A stretch of DNA of 64,000 nt from Flavobacterium branchiicola (GCF_018383905.1 NZ_JAGYWA010000002.1:62001-126000), one strand, 5' to 3'. Shown: positions 54,216 through 63,770, counted from the first letter of the stretch. Made by a program: numbers and translations. Notes: generated by a model from the letters alone, not told the origin.

Positions 54216-55712
54216 ATGCCTGACAATACAATACGTTCCAATAGTGAAGTAGTGCTTATTGGAGCTGGAATTATGAGCGCAACTCTTGGATTAATTTTGA
54301 AAGAGTTACAGCCGGATATTAAGATTGAAATTTACGAAAGATTAGATGTGGCAGCTGCCGAAAGTTCTGATGCCTGGAATAATGCAGGAACCGGACACTC
54401 TGCTTTTTGTGAATTAAATTATACCCCAGAAAAGGCCGACGGAAGTATTGATCCTAAAAAAGCAATAAGTATTGCAGAATCTTTTGAGATTTCTCGTCAG
54501 TTTTGGTCTTATTTAGTGCAAGAAAATAAAGTAGTATCTCCAGAAAATTTTATTAAAAGTGTTCCACATATGAGTTTTGTATGGGGAGATAAAAATATCG
54601 AATACCTTAAAAAAAGATTTGAAGCTTTACAAAGCAATCCAATTTTTTCTCAAATGGAATATAGTTCAGATTTTGAGAAACTAAAAGAATGGATGCCACT
54701 TGTTATGGAAGGAAGAGCGGCTACTGATAAACTGGCTGCAACTCACATGGAAATTGGTACCGATGTAAATTTTGGAGCATTAACAAGAAGCATGTTTAAT
54801 TATCTTGAAAAATTGGATGGCGTAACTTTGTATTTTAATCACGAGGTTAAAAAATTAAAGCAACGTGAAGATAAATCATGGAGAATTAAAATTACCGATA
54901 TTTCGACAGGACAAAAGCGTAAAGCATATACAAAATTTGTTTTTATTGGAGCAGGAGGCGGTTCATTGCCTTTACTTGAAAAAGCAAATGTTCCTGAAGG
55001 AAACGGTTACGGTGGTTTTCCGGTAAGCGGACAATGGTTAAAATGTACCAATCCGGAAGTTATTGCAAAACACCAGGCAAAAGTATACGGAAAAGCAAGC
55101 GTTGGAGCACCTCCAATGTCTGTTCCTCATATTGATACACGTGTTATTGATGGTGAAAAAGCACTTCTTTTTGGACCTTTCGCAGGATTCTCAACGCGTT
55201 TCTTAAAAAACGGTTCTTATTTAGATTTACCATTATCAATAAAAGCAAACAATTTAATCCCAATGTTATCAGCGGGATACCATAATATTCCTTTAACTAA
55301 ATATTTAATTGAGCAAGTACGCCAGTCCCCAAAAGACAGAATGCAGGCACTCCGTGAATATTTACCTTCAGCACGTTCTAAAGACTGGAAATTAGAAAAA
55401 GCAGGACAACGTGTACAGGTTATTAAAAAAGATGAAAAAGAAGGCGGAGTATTAGAGTTTGGTACAGAAGTAATCAATACACATGATGGATCTTTGGCAG
55501 TTTTATTAGGAGCTTCTCCGGGAGCATCGACTGCAGTGGCTATTATGGTTGATTTGATTAGCAGATGTTTTACAAATCAGGTTAAAACACCGGAATGGGA
55601 AGCTAAATTAAAACACATGATTCCTTCTTACGGACAAACTTTAAATGATAAACCAGAGCTTTTGGCAGAACTTAGAAAACATACTTCAGAAGTTTTGAAA
55701 CTTAGTAATTAA
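54216..55712 (+). CDS. mqo: Malate:quinone oxidoreductase
   Basis: 498-residue FAD-dependent membrane-associated enzyme that oxidises malate to oxaloacetate and reduces quinone, serving both the TCA cycle and respiration. FAD-binding LIGAGIMSATLGLILKEL at the N-terminus, AWNNAGTGHSAFCELNYTP, and LLGASPGASTAVAIM at the C-terminus are family-specific. Length matches E. coli Mqo-type proteins. Monocistronic, ending at a shared hairpin. Confidence 0.96.
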   Translation: MPDNTIRSNSEVVLIGAGIMSATLGLILKELQPDIKIEIYERLDVAAAESSDAWNNAGTGHSAFCELNYTPEKADGSIDPKKAISIAESFEISRQFWSYLVQENKVVSPENFIKSVPHMSFVWGDKNIEYLKKRFEALQSNPIFSQMEYSSDFEKLKEWMPLVMEGRAATDKLAATHMEIGTDVNFGALTRSMFNYLEKLDGVTLYFNHEVKKLKQREDKSWRIKITDISTGQKRKAYTKFVFIGAGGGSLPLLEKANVPEGNGYGGFPVSGQWLKCTNPEVIAKHQAKVYGKASVGAPPMSVPHIDTRVIDGEKALLFGPFAGFSTRFLKNGSYLDLPLSIKANNLIPMLSAGYHNIPLTKYLIEQVRQSPKDRMQALREYLPSARSKDWKLEKAGQRVQVIKKDEKEGGVLEFGTEVINTHDGSLAVLLGASPGASTAVAIMVDLISRCFTNQVKTPEWEAKLKHMIPSYGQTLNDKPELLAELRKHTSEVLKLSN

Positions 55713-55730
55713 GCTCAATTTTACTTATAT

Positions 55731-55772
55731 AAAACAACAAATCCAGATGAATTAATCTGGATTTGTTGTTTT
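55731..55772. terminator. Bidirectional terminator overlapping the FUSC stop codon
   Basis: Perfect 18-bp stem, 55731-55748 with 55755-55772, and a 6-nt loop. The last six sense codons of the FUSC gene form one arm and its stop codon lies in the loop. Confidence 0.88.
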
Positions 55773-57974
55773 AAGTTCTTTCGTTGTTTTTAAAATCTTT
55801 TCAGCAAGATTACTCATCCAGATTAATTGTTCGATAACCATTTGAGCTTCCTGCATTTTTGCCTGACGCGTTTCCTTGTCCAGATCATCATCATCTGCCA
55901 GACGTTTAAAGTTAACTCGCTTAAGTTCTTCAAACTGCAGTGTAACATCGTCTTTATCAAAAAAAGTATCATTTATTATAGTCTCATTTCGCAAAACAGA
56001 AATCGACTGATCCAGATTGGATAAAATAGTCTTTATAATATAATTAAACGATTCTGAAGCCGATGTTGTCTGGTGGGACTGAATATAAGTCGACAATGAA
56101 GCTAAAGCTGATAATATCGAATGATTTAAAACGACTAGTTTATTAACTAAAGGAAGCGTTTTTTGCTTTGATTTTGGCTCCTGCATCATACGCTGAAAAG
56201 AAGTCATTAAATTTCCTACTTCTACAAAGGCATTCTTTCTTGCTAAACGATAAGAAGTTGGAACTTCTCCTTTCTTATTATAAAAATCGGCAATTTCTTT
56301 AAGATAGTTTCTGTTTGCCCGAACTGAGTTTTCTATATGTATAGGTGTGTTTATGAATTCCCATGCAGGCCACAAAAATTGATTGGCAATAAAAGCCAAG
56401 ATGGCTCCGGTAAGTGAATCCAGAATTCTAAACTGAATAACCTCTACAACATTTGGAGTTAAAATTCCGTATATAAAAACAACGTACATCGTAACAAACG
56501 TTGCACTTATTTTATAATTTATCTGCGTAAACGAAATTCCTAAAAGCATACAAACAATTGAGAAAATACTCAGAGCAACATGATTCTGAATTACCGAAAC
56601 AATTCCAAAAGCAAATAATCCACCCAAAAGAGTTCCGAAAATTCTATTGTAAGAACGCTCTTTTGTTAAGCCGTAACCCGGTCGCATGATTACGACGATC
56701 GTTAGTAAAATCCAGTACACGTTTTGAAACGGAAGGATCTTGCCCAGAAAAAAGCCAAGCATAATGGTAATCGTCAATCTAAGAGAATGCCTGAAAATAG
56801 AAGATGAAAAAGTTAAGTTTTCTATTAAAGTACGCAAAGGGTAATATTGCGGAGTCAGGAATTTTTCGAGTTCTTTATCTTTGTCTTTCAGTTTGTAAGA
56901 CTGCATTGCAAGTGAAAAAGCACGCTGAATAATTTTGATTTTTCCAACTTGGTTTTTTGCATATTTCAGCATGTTGGTCAACATTAAAACACCTTCGGAG
57001 GCTTCTTCTTTTCCTAAGCTCTTTTCGTAATCAAAAATGGCAAATTCAAGTGCGTCTAATTCATTTTTCAAATCATTTTTATCTACATACACAGAAATGT
57101 GGTGCACATTTTTTGAAAGCTTTTTTAAAGTCGAGGCCAATTTATAAGCTACGTTCTGGTACGTTCTTAATACTTCAGGGTGCTTGGCGAACTTTTCCTG
57201 AAGCTTACTGTGGTCAAAAGAAGTATATAAAGCCAGTTCCTGAATTTCAACCAGTGTAATAAAAACCAATAACATTTTACGGTTTTGAGCCGTCGTTCCG
57301 GAGGTATTTTGATTGCCAATCAGCATTTTTCTCAAATCTTCATGAATCAAATTCAATTCAACCTGCACAGCCAGCTGTTTTTCGATGATAGTTTCTCTGT
57401 TGGCTTCCGGATTCCACAAATCACCTCTTAGTTTTAAATATTTGGCAGTCAGTTTTATTCCTTCAGCAATTTGAAGTTCTACATATTTATAAGGCTGAAT
57501 AAAATGGAATATTAGCGCAATGATAAGATATAAAATTCCACCTAAAAAAATAAACCCGGAATATTCAAAAGCTTCTGAACCTTCGTGTAAATGTCCAAAT
57601 GATAATGAAATTGATAATAACGCAGAGAAAGAAACCAATGTTGCACGTTGCCCATAAACCGAAATCATCGAACATAAAAAGAGTAAGAAGCCGAGAAAAG
57701 GATAAAATAAAAAAGGATATGGGTAAGCAAGATTGACTAGTAAATTAACTCCGGAAACAATAAATGAAGCTACAATAAGTCCTTTTATTTTATGAGATAA
57801 TGAACTTGGAATGTCGCTGGGATAGGTGTAAAACGCTCCCAAAGCAATTGTAAAACCTATTTCAAAATGTCCTAAAAAGTTCAGAATCAATACAGGAACA
57901 ACAGAAGCAATAGTTACTTTTGAAGCATTTAAAAAATAAGCACTATTGGTAAATTTTGAAATTCGATCAATCAT
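55752..57974 (-). CDS. FUSC-family inner-membrane protein (YccS/YhfK type)
   Basis: 740 residues with two blocks of membrane helices (about 15-165 and 395-530) separated by a long cytoplasmic helical region, the duplicated FUSC architecture. Conserved FWLLTIVVIMRPGYGLTKERSYNRIFGTLLGGLFAFG-like segment marks the second block (WILLTIVVIMRPGYG). Related proteins (AaeB, YccS) are putative aromatic-acid exporters; substrate unknown here. Preceded by a TACCTTTG promoter box. Confidence 0.9.
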   Translation of the reverse strand: MIDRISKFTNSAYFLNASKVTIASVVPVLILNFLGHFEIGFTIALGAFYTYPSDIPSSLSHKIKGLIVASFIVSGVNLLVNLAYPYPFLFYPFLGFLLFLCSMISVYGQRATLVSFSALLSISLSFGHLHEGSEAFEYSGFIFLGGILYLIIALIFHFIQPYKYVELQIAEGIKLTAKYLKLRGDLWNPEANRETIIEKQLAVQVELNLIHEDLRKMLIGNQNTSGTTAQNRKMLLVFITLVEIQELALYTSFDHSKLQEKFAKHPEVLRTYQNVAYKLASTLKKLSKNVHHISVYVDKNDLKNELDALEFAIFDYEKSLGKEEASEGVLMLTNMLKYAKNQVGKIKIIQRAFSLAMQSYKLKDKDKELEKFLTPQYYPLRTLIENLTFSSSIFRHSLRLTITIMLGFFLGKILPFQNVYWILLTIVVIMRPGYGLTKERSYNRIFGTLLGGLFAFGIVSVIQNHVALSIFSIVCMLLGISFTQINYKISATFVTMYVVFIYGILTPNVVEVIQFRILDSLTGAILAFIANQFLWPAWEFINTPIHIENSVRANRNYLKEIADFYNKKGEVPTSYRLARKNAFVEVGNLMTSFQRMMQEPKSKQKTLPLVNKLVVLNHSILSALASLSTYIQSHQTTSASESFNYIIKTILSNLDQSISVLRNETIINDTFFDKDDVTLQFEELKRVNFKRLADDDDLDKETRQAKMQEAQMVIEQLIWMSNLAEKILKTTKELKTTNPD

Positions 57975-57991
57975 ATAAAGAGGTTTACTAA

Positions 57992-57999
57992 CAAAGGTA
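57992..57999 (-). promoter_or_regulatory. -7 box for FUSC gene
   Basis: Minus strand TACCTTTG, perfect TAnnTTTG, 17 nt before the ATG. Confidence 0.5.
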
Positions 58000-58105
58000 A
58001 GAATTGTACGAATTAATTTGGCATAATTATGGATGAGATTTTAACAGTCTGGCAAAAAATGCGATATTATATATTGTTTAGGATTATTCGTAGACTATTT
58101 TTTAC

Positions 58106-58113
58106 TATTTTTG
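58106..58113 (+). promoter_or_regulatory. -7 box for def
   Basis: TATTTTTG, perfect TAnnTTTG, 62 nt before the def start codon at 58176. Confidence 0.45.
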
Positions 58114-58175
58114 CCAGCTGAATTATGGGAAACTAAATTCAGTTTTTCAGTAGATAATGCAATAAAAGAACACAA

Positions 58176-58766
58176 ATGATTTTACCAATTGTAGGATATG
58201 GTGATCCTGTTTTAAGAAAAGTAGGTGTGGCAATTACGCCAGATTATCCAAACCTAAAAGAAACTATAGCAAACATGTATGAAACCATGTACAACGCTTA
58301 CGGTGTAGGACTTGCTGCGCCACAAGTGGGTCTGGCAATTCGTATATTTGTTATTGATACAACACCTTTTAGCGAAGATGACGATTTGGCTTCAGATGAA
58401 CAGAAAGAATTAAAAGGTTTTAAAAAGACTTTTATTAATGCTAAAATTGTTAAAGAAGAAGGTGAAGAGTGGAGCTTTAACGAAGGTTGTTTAAGTATTC
58501 CTGATGTTCGCGAAGATGTTTATAGAAAACCTACTGTTACAATCGAATATTGTGAAGAAGATTTTGTAATGAAAACAGAAGTTTTTGACGGATTAATTGC
58601 CAGAGTTATTCAGCATGAATACGATCATATCGAAGGAGTTTTATTTACCGATAAAATATCTTCTTTGAAAAAGCGTTTGATTCAAAAGAAATTAAAAAAC
58701 ATTACAGAAGGCAAAACGTTTCAGGAGTACAGAATGAAATTTGCCGCTGCAAAAAAAGGCAGATAA
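58176..58766 (+). CDS. def: Peptide deformylase
   Basis: 196-residue metalloenzyme that removes the N-formyl group from nascent proteins. All three motifs are present: GVGLAAPQ (43-50), EGCLSIP (103-109, metal ligand C105) and QHEYDH (146-151, ligands H147 and H151, catalytic E148). An insertion with acidic residues (SEDDDLASDEQKE, about 66-78) is typical of Bacteroidota PDFs. Followed closely by the DUF5606 gene. Confidence 0.96.
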   Translation: MILPIVGYGDPVLRKVGVAITPDYPNLKETIANMYETMYNAYGVGLAAPQVGLAIRIFVIDTTPFSEDDDLASDEQKELKGFKKTFINAKIVKEEGEEWSFNEGCLSIPDVREDVYRKPTVTIEYCEEDFVMKTEVFDGLIARVIQHEYDHIEGVLFTDKISSLKKRLIQKKLKNITEGKTFQEYRMKFAAAKKGR

Positions 58767-58830
58767 ATGTTCTAAATAATTAGAACTCAAAAGATATAAT
58801 AGAAGAATTCTTAATACTAATTTAATAAAC

Positions 58831-59316
58831 ATGAATTTAGACAAAATTTTAGCCATTTCTGGGAAACCAGGTTTATATGTATTGAAAGTACAGACTCGTA
58901 CAGGTTTTGTGGCAGAATCATTATTAGACGGAAAAAAAATTACAGTAAACTTAAAAAGTAACGTAAGTTTATTATCAGAAATTTCAATTTATACATACGA
59001 AGGAGAAAAACCATTGACTGAAGTAATGCAAAAAATTGCTACTAAAGAAAACAAAGGTCAGGCGATCTCTCATAAAGAAGATAATGCAACTCTAAATGCT
59101 TATTTTAAAGAAATTTTACCAGATTATGATGAAGAAAGAGTTTATCCTTCAGACATTAAAAAAGTTTTAAACTGGTACAATACACTTCAGGCTAAAGGTT
59201 TAGTTACTGATTTGGCTCCCGCTCCGGTTGAAGCGGCAGAAGAAGCTCCGGTTGCAGAAGAGAAACCAAAAAAAGCTCCGGCAGCTAAGAAAGCAAAAGC
59301 TAAAAAAGAAGAATAG
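58831..59316 (+). CDS. DUF5606-family protein
   Basis: 161 residues. Opens MNLDKILAISGKPGLYVLKVQTRTGFVAESLLDGK, the conserved beginning of DUF5606, which I recall next to def in Bacteroidota. The globular part runs to about residue 130 and ends in a low-complexity Ala/Pro/Lys/Glu tail (APAAKKAKAKKEE) suited to nucleic-acid or ribosome contact. Function unknown; position between def and mazG suggests a link with translation or nucleotide quality control. Confidence 0.88.
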   Translation: MNLDKILAISGKPGLYVLKVQTRTGFVAESLLDGKKITVNLKSNVSLLSEISIYTYEGEKPLTEVMQKIATKENKGQAISHKEDNATLNAYFKEILPDYDEERVYPSDIKKVLNWYNTLQAKGLVTDLAPAPVEAAEEAPVAEEKPKKAPAAKKAKAKKEE

Positions 59317-59340
59317 TAGTTCTATACTTTTAAATATATT

Positions 59341-59376
59341 AATCCTGTTAAGATGTTTTTCTTAGCAGGATTTTTT
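59341..59376 (+). terminator. Terminator after DUF5606 gene
   Basis: AATCCTG.TAAGA (from 59341) pairs with TCTTA.CAGGATT, one central mismatch, followed by Ts. Confidence 0.75.
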
Positions 59377-59416
59377 ACTTTTACAGAGAATCGGCAGAAA
59401 TATAAAAAATAAAAAA

Positions 59417-60187
59417 ATGAGCAAAGAACTTCAATTAAAAGCCTTCGAAAGATTATTGATTATCATGGATGAATTGCGCGAGCAGTGTCCTTGGGATAAG
59501 AAACAAACTTTACAAACGCTGAGACATCTTACAATTGAAGAAACCTACGAGCTTGGTGATGCCATTTTGGACAACGATCTAAATGAAGTAAAAAAAGAAC
59601 TAGGAGATTTGCTGTTGCATATTGTTTTTTATGCCAAAATTGGTTCAGAAACAAATGATTTTGATATTGCCGATGTCTGCAATGAGATTTGCGATAAATT
59701 AATTCACCGTCATCCACATATTTATAGTGATACAGTTGTAAAAGACGAAGAAGAAGTAAAGCAAAACTGGGAAAAACTTAAGCTTAAAGAAGGTAAAAAA
59801 TCAGTTTTAGAAGGAGTTCCAAGAAGTCTTCCTGCTTTAGTAAAAGCAAGCCGTATTCAGGATAAAGTAAAAGGTGTTGGTTTTGACTGGGAAGAACCAC
59901 ATCAGGTTTGGGATAAGGTGCAAGAGGAATTACAAGAATTACAAGTTGAAGTCAAAGCTGGCGATCAGGATAAAATTGAAGCCGAATTTGGAGATGTATT
60001 ATTCTCAATGATCAATTATGCCCGATTCTTAAATGTAAATCCGGAAGATGCTTTAGAGCGAACCAATAAAAAGTTTATTAAGCGTTTTCAATACTTAGAA
60101 AGCAAAGCAGGAGAATTAGGAAAGCCTTTAATGGAAATGACGCTGGCTGAAATGGATGTTTTTTGGAACGAAGCAAAAAAGCTCTGA
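59417..60187 (+). CDS. mazG: Nucleoside triphosphate pyrophosphohydrolase
   Basis: 256 residues with two MazG folds. The metal motif EETYELGDAI and KKELGDLLLH (EExxE and ExxD) is in the N-terminal domain, and EAEFGDVLFSMINYARF in the C-terminal one. It hydrolyses NTPs to NMP and pyrophosphate, clearing damaged nucleotides and dampening (p)ppGpp effects. Its stop codon directly abuts the stop of the convergent Crp/Fnr gene, with no terminator hairpin between. Confidence 0.95.
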   Translation: MSKELQLKAFERLLIIMDELREQCPWDKKQTLQTLRHLTIEETYELGDAILDNDLNEVKKELGDLLLHIVFYAKIGSETNDFDIADVCNEICDKLIHRHPHIYSDTVVKDEEEVKQNWEKLKLKEGKKSVLEGVPRSLPALVKASRIQDKVKGVGFDWEEPHQVWDKVQEELQELQVEVKAGDQDKIEAEFGDVLFSMINYARFLNVNPEDALERTNKKFIKRFQYLESKAGELGKPLMEMTLAEMDVFWNEAKKL

Positions 60188-60868
60188 TTACTCCGCCATT
60201 TTCTTTAATGCCTTAATGTTTTTAAGCATAATTTTTTTTCCAACAAGCTCAATCAATTCCAGTTTATTAAAATCAGATAACAATCGGATGCAGCTTTCTG
60301 TAGCCGTTCCAATCATTCCTGCAAGTTCTTCTCTTGTAAGTTGTACCTGAAGTGTTTTGTCTGCATTTTCTCCAAAAGCATCGTGCAAATGCAGTAAGGT
60401 TTCTGCTAAACGTTGCTTTACGGTTTTTTGAACCAAAGCAATTTTTTCGTTTTCAGACTCTTTTAAGTCTTCACAAACAGATTGCATCAAATTCAGTGAA
60501 AATTGATTGTTGTGATTAAAAAAGTGTAGAATTTCGGCTTTTGGGATAAAACAAACCTCCATATCTGCAATTGCTTTTGCAGATAAATTAGCAGGTTCAT
60601 TACTAATCATAGAGCGTTGCCCTAAAAGTTCGCCTGATTTTACCAGTTTTACAATTTGGTCTTTTCCGTTTGCGCTTAGTTTAGAAAGTTTTCCTACACC
60701 ATCTTTTACGCAAAACACACCATTTGTAACTTCACCTTCTTCAAAAAGTGCTTCACCCTTTTTTATGGTATAAGTAGTTTTGCTACTAGCCAATTTTACA
60801 ACTTCCTCTTTATTAAGGGCTTTAAGAGAAGAAAGCTGTCTTACAATACATTGGTCACATTTATTCAT
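60188..60868 (-). CDS. Crp/Fnr-family transcription regulator
   Basis: 226 residues from ATG 60868. Cyclic-nucleotide-like effector domain 25-140, dimer helix, and winged HTH 178-200 (TREELAGMIGTATESCIRLLSDF). It has cysteines C4 and C7 (MNKCDQC) plus C53, C106, C132 and C193; the N-terminal CxxC recalls FNR but the FNR four-cysteine spacing is not complete. In the recognition helix E191 and R195 align with FNR E209 and R213, while the FNR Ser212 position is Ile194. It is divergent from ccoI. Confidence 0.9.
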   Translation of the reverse strand: MNKCDQCIVRQLSSLKALNKEEVVKLASSKTTYTIKKGEALFEEGEVTNGVFCVKDGVGKLSKLSANGKDQIVKLVKSGELLGQRSMISNEPANLSAKAIADMEVCFIPKAEILHFFNHNNQFSLNLMQSVCEDLKESENEKIALVQKTVKQRLAETLLHLHDAFGENADKTLQVQLTREELAGMIGTATESCIRLLSDFNKLELIELVGKKIMLKNIKALKKMAE

Positions 60869-61001
60869 AGCAAAAATATTTGCTGCAAAATTAACCAATA
60901 TTCGGGTTCTTTCCCAGTAATATTCCTTAAAAAATGAAGAAAAATTTCACACCTGTATTTTGCTTCTTTTTATTTCTTAAATTAGAATTCTATTTCATTT
61001 T

Positions 61002-61021
61002 AATATGATAAATGTCATATT
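61002..61021. promoter_or_regulatory. Crp/Fnr-type operator upstream of ccoI
   Basis: AATATGA-N6-TCATATT, perfect 7-bp arms around a 6-nt spacer, with the TGA-N6-TCA core of the CRP/FNR family. It ends 51 nt before the ccoI start and shares TATGA-N6-TCATA with the site at 63514-63529. Confidence 0.7.
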
Positions 61022-61072
61022 TATAATCGCTTCTTATTTGGAATATTTGTTACATTAAAAAAGAAACAAATT

Positions 61073-63457
61073 ATGAGTGAGTTAGGTTGTTTTCATTGTG
61101 GACTTACCATTCCAAAAAATGAAGAAATCACTTTCGATGAAAAAAAATTCTGCTGCAATGGTTGTAAAACTGTGTATGAAATTTTTAGTCTTCACGATTT
61201 AACCTGTTATTATGATTTTGAAAAATCACCTGGTGCCACTCCTCAGGATATTGCCGGTAAATATGACTTTCTGGACAATGAAACCATTCTTTCAAAAGTA
61301 CTTGAATTTCAGGAAGGAAATACTTCTATAGTTTCTTTAAATATCCCACACATACATTGCAGTTCTTGTATTTGGATTCTTGAAAATTTAAACCGAATCC
61401 AAAATGGAATTAATATATCACAAGTAAATTTTCCTGAAAAAAGAGTTCGAATAACCTTTAATTCAGATTTAGTTTCCCTTAAAGAAATCGCTTACTTATT
61501 AAGCTCAATAGGTTATGAACCTTATATAAGTCTTGAAAATTACGAAACAGGAAAAAACAATGTCGACAGAAGTCTGACTTATAAATTGGGTGTTGCTTTC
61601 TTTTGTTTTGGAAATATCATGTTGTTGTCTTTTCCGGAATACTTTGAAATTAAAGAATTTTGGTTAGATAATTATAAGCCTTTTTTCAGAATTCTGATTT
61701 TTGTTCTGGCGTTGCCAAGTTTCTTGTATTCTGCAAGCGGTTATTACGTTTCGGCTTATAAAAGTATCAAATCAAAAATGCTGAATATTGATATTCCAAT
61801 TGCATTAGGAATTATCGTAATGTTCATCAGAAGTACTTTTGATATTGTTATGAATTACGGTTCAGGCTTTTTTGATAGTTTAACAGGGTTGGTTTTCTTC
61901 ATGTTGCTAGGGAAAATGTTCCAAATTAAAACCTATAGTTTTTTAAGTTTCGAAAGAGATTTTAAATCCTATTTTCCTATAGCAGTTACAAGAATTAATA
62001 CCGATGCATCCGAAGAAAGCGTTCCTATATATGATGTCTTAAAAGGAAACCGATTATTAATCAGAAATCAGGAATTAATTCCGGTTGACGGTATACTGAT
62101 TAGTGATAAAGCAGAAATAGACTATAGTTTTGTTACCGGAGAAGCAGTTCCAATTACCAAAAAATCAGGAGACAAAGTATTTGCCGGAGGAAAACAAATC
62201 GGTAAAGTAATAGAAATGGAAGTACTACATTCTGTTTCGCAAAGTTACCTGACACAATTATGGAGCAATGAAATCTTCCAGAAAAAAGTAGATCAAAAAC
62301 ACAAAACGATAACCGATAAAATCAGCCGTTATTTTACGCCTCTTTTATTATTGATTGCATTTGCAGGATTTGGTTACTGGATATTTATTGATGCCAATAC
62401 CGCATTTAATGTTTTTACTGCCGTATTAATTGTAGCATGTCCTTGTGCATTGGCACTTACTGCTCCGTTTACATTTGGAAATATCCTGAGAATAATGGGT
62501 AAACAAAAAATGTATCTCAAAAATGCTTTGGTAATAGAACAGTTGGCAAAAGTTGATACAATAGTTTTTGACAAAACAGGGACAATTACAACCAACAAAA
62601 AATCAAATATTATCTATGAAGGTACGACGATTTCTGATGAAAATCAGGTACTTATAAAAAATGTACTTAGAGCATCAAATCATCCTTTAAGCCGTATGTT
62701 GTATGATTTTCTGCCGGAATCAGGAAGAATTAAGATTGATGATTTTCAGGAAATAACGGGAAAAGGAATTTTAGCTTCAGCAGAAAATAATACCATTAAA
62801 ATAGGTTCGGCAAGTTTTGTTGGCGGGCCTGAAAAAGAGGCTTCAGAAATTGAAAAAACAGCACTTCATATAAAAATTAATGATGTTTATTATGGCGAGT
62901 TTAACTTTCAGAATCAGTATAGAGATGGCTTAAGAACGTTATTTTCTACATTGAGTGAAAAATACGTGATAAAGGTACTATCTGGTGACAATGATGGAGA
63001 ACGAGCTACTTTGGAAGCTATTTTACCAAAAAATACCGAATTGGTTTTTAATCAGAAGCCGGAACAGAAACTCGAATTCATAAAAAAACTGCAGGAAAAA
63101 GGGCAGAATGTAATGATGGTAGGGGATGGACTCAACGATGCCGGAGCTTTGGCTCAAAGTAATGTTGGAATTTCTATTTCAGAAAACGTTAATGTTTTTT
63201 CACCTGCCTGCGATGCAATTTTAGATGCCAGTGAATTTTCAAGACTAGATTATTTTTTAGGACTTTCTCATAAGTCTATTTTGATTATAAAAATGAGCTT
63301 TGGGTTGTCGCTTCTATACAATATAGTAGGGCTTGGGTTTGCAATTACAGGAAATCTCCTACCACTGGTAGCTGCTATAATAATGCCGTTAAGCACAATT
63401 ACAATTGTTAGTTTTGTTACTTTTATGTCTAACTATTTCAGTAAGAGTAATTTATAA
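61073..63457 (+). CDS. ccoI: Copper P1B-type ATPase of the cbb3 oxidase locus
   Basis: 794 residues. N-terminal Cys-rich segment (C6, C9, C27, C28, C31), HMA domain with HCSSC (C96, C99), about eight membrane helices with the transport motif CPC (456-458), phosphorylation site DKTGT (500-504) and hinge GDGLNDAGAL. The N-terminal Cys domain plus CPC is the CcoI/FixI architecture; it supplies copper for cbb3 cytochrome oxidase assembly. ccoS and ccoN follow, supporting the call. Confidence 0.95.
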   Translation: MSELGCFHCGLTIPKNEEITFDEKKFCCNGCKTVYEIFSLHDLTCYYDFEKSPGATPQDIAGKYDFLDNETILSKVLEFQEGNTSIVSLNIPHIHCSSCIWILENLNRIQNGINISQVNFPEKRVRITFNSDLVSLKEIAYLLSSIGYEPYISLENYETGKNNVDRSLTYKLGVAFFCFGNIMLLSFPEYFEIKEFWLDNYKPFFRILIFVLALPSFLYSASGYYVSAYKSIKSKMLNIDIPIALGIIVMFIRSTFDIVMNYGSGFFDSLTGLVFFMLLGKMFQIKTYSFLSFERDFKSYFPIAVTRINTDASEESVPIYDVLKGNRLLIRNQELIPVDGILISDKAEIDYSFVTGEAVPITKKSGDKVFAGGKQIGKVIEMEVLHSVSQSYLTQLWSNEIFQKKVDQKHKTITDKISRYFTPLLLLIAFAGFGYWIFIDANTAFNVFTAVLIVACPCALALTAPFTFGNILRIMGKQKMYLKNALVIEQLAKVDTIVFDKTGTITTNKKSNIIYEGTTISDENQVLIKNVLRASNHPLSRMLYDFLPESGRIKIDDFQEITGKGILASAENNTIKIGSASFVGGPEKEASEIEKTALHIKINDVYYGEFNFQNQYRDGLRTLFSTLSEKYVIKVLSGDNDGERATLEAILPKNTELVFNQKPEQKLEFIKKLQEKGQNVMMVGDGLNDAGALAQSNVGISISENVNVFSPACDAILDASEFSRLDYFLGLSHKSILIIKMSFGLSLLYNIVGLGFAITGNLLPLVAAIIMPLSTITIVSFVTFMSNYFSKSNL

Positions 63458-63513
63458 CGATTATAAATAATTCTGAAAAGTTTTTTTACTAAATTTAACA
63501 TTAGTCTTCTGAC

Positions 63514-63529
63514 TATGATAATTATCATA
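63514..63529. promoter_or_regulatory. Crp/Fnr-type operator upstream of ccoS/ccoN
   Basis: Perfect 16-bp palindrome TATGATAATTATCATA, containing TATGA-N6-TCATA. It ends 47 nt before the ccoS start. Confidence 0.7.
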
Positions 63530-63576
63530 TTTTATACCCCGGTAACCCGCTAATTTTGTTAACATAAATTTATGGT

Positions 63577-63768
63577 ATGAGTGTAATTTATCTCTTAATT
63601 TCAGTTAGTATTTGTGTAGCAATAGGCTTCTTTATTGCTTTCATCGTCGCGGTTAGATCCGGTCAATACGATGATGATTATACACCCTCTGTCAGAATGC
63701 TTTTTGACGACGAAACAAAAATTACTCCCCAGAAAAATAATTCACCAACCGAAGAAAAACAAGTATAA
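63577..63768 (+). CDS. ccoS: cbb3 oxidase assembly protein CcoS
   Basis: 63 residues: one N-terminal membrane helix (about 2-23), then a short cytoplasmic tail with SGQYDD (the FDD-like CcoS motif) and a charged end. CcoS is needed for heme and copper insertion into CcoN. It precedes ccoN by 2 nt. Confidence 0.93.
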   Translation: MSVIYLLISVSICVAIGFFIAFIVAVRSGQYDDDYTPSVRMLFDDETKITPQKNNSPTEEKQV

Positions 63769-63770
63769 TT

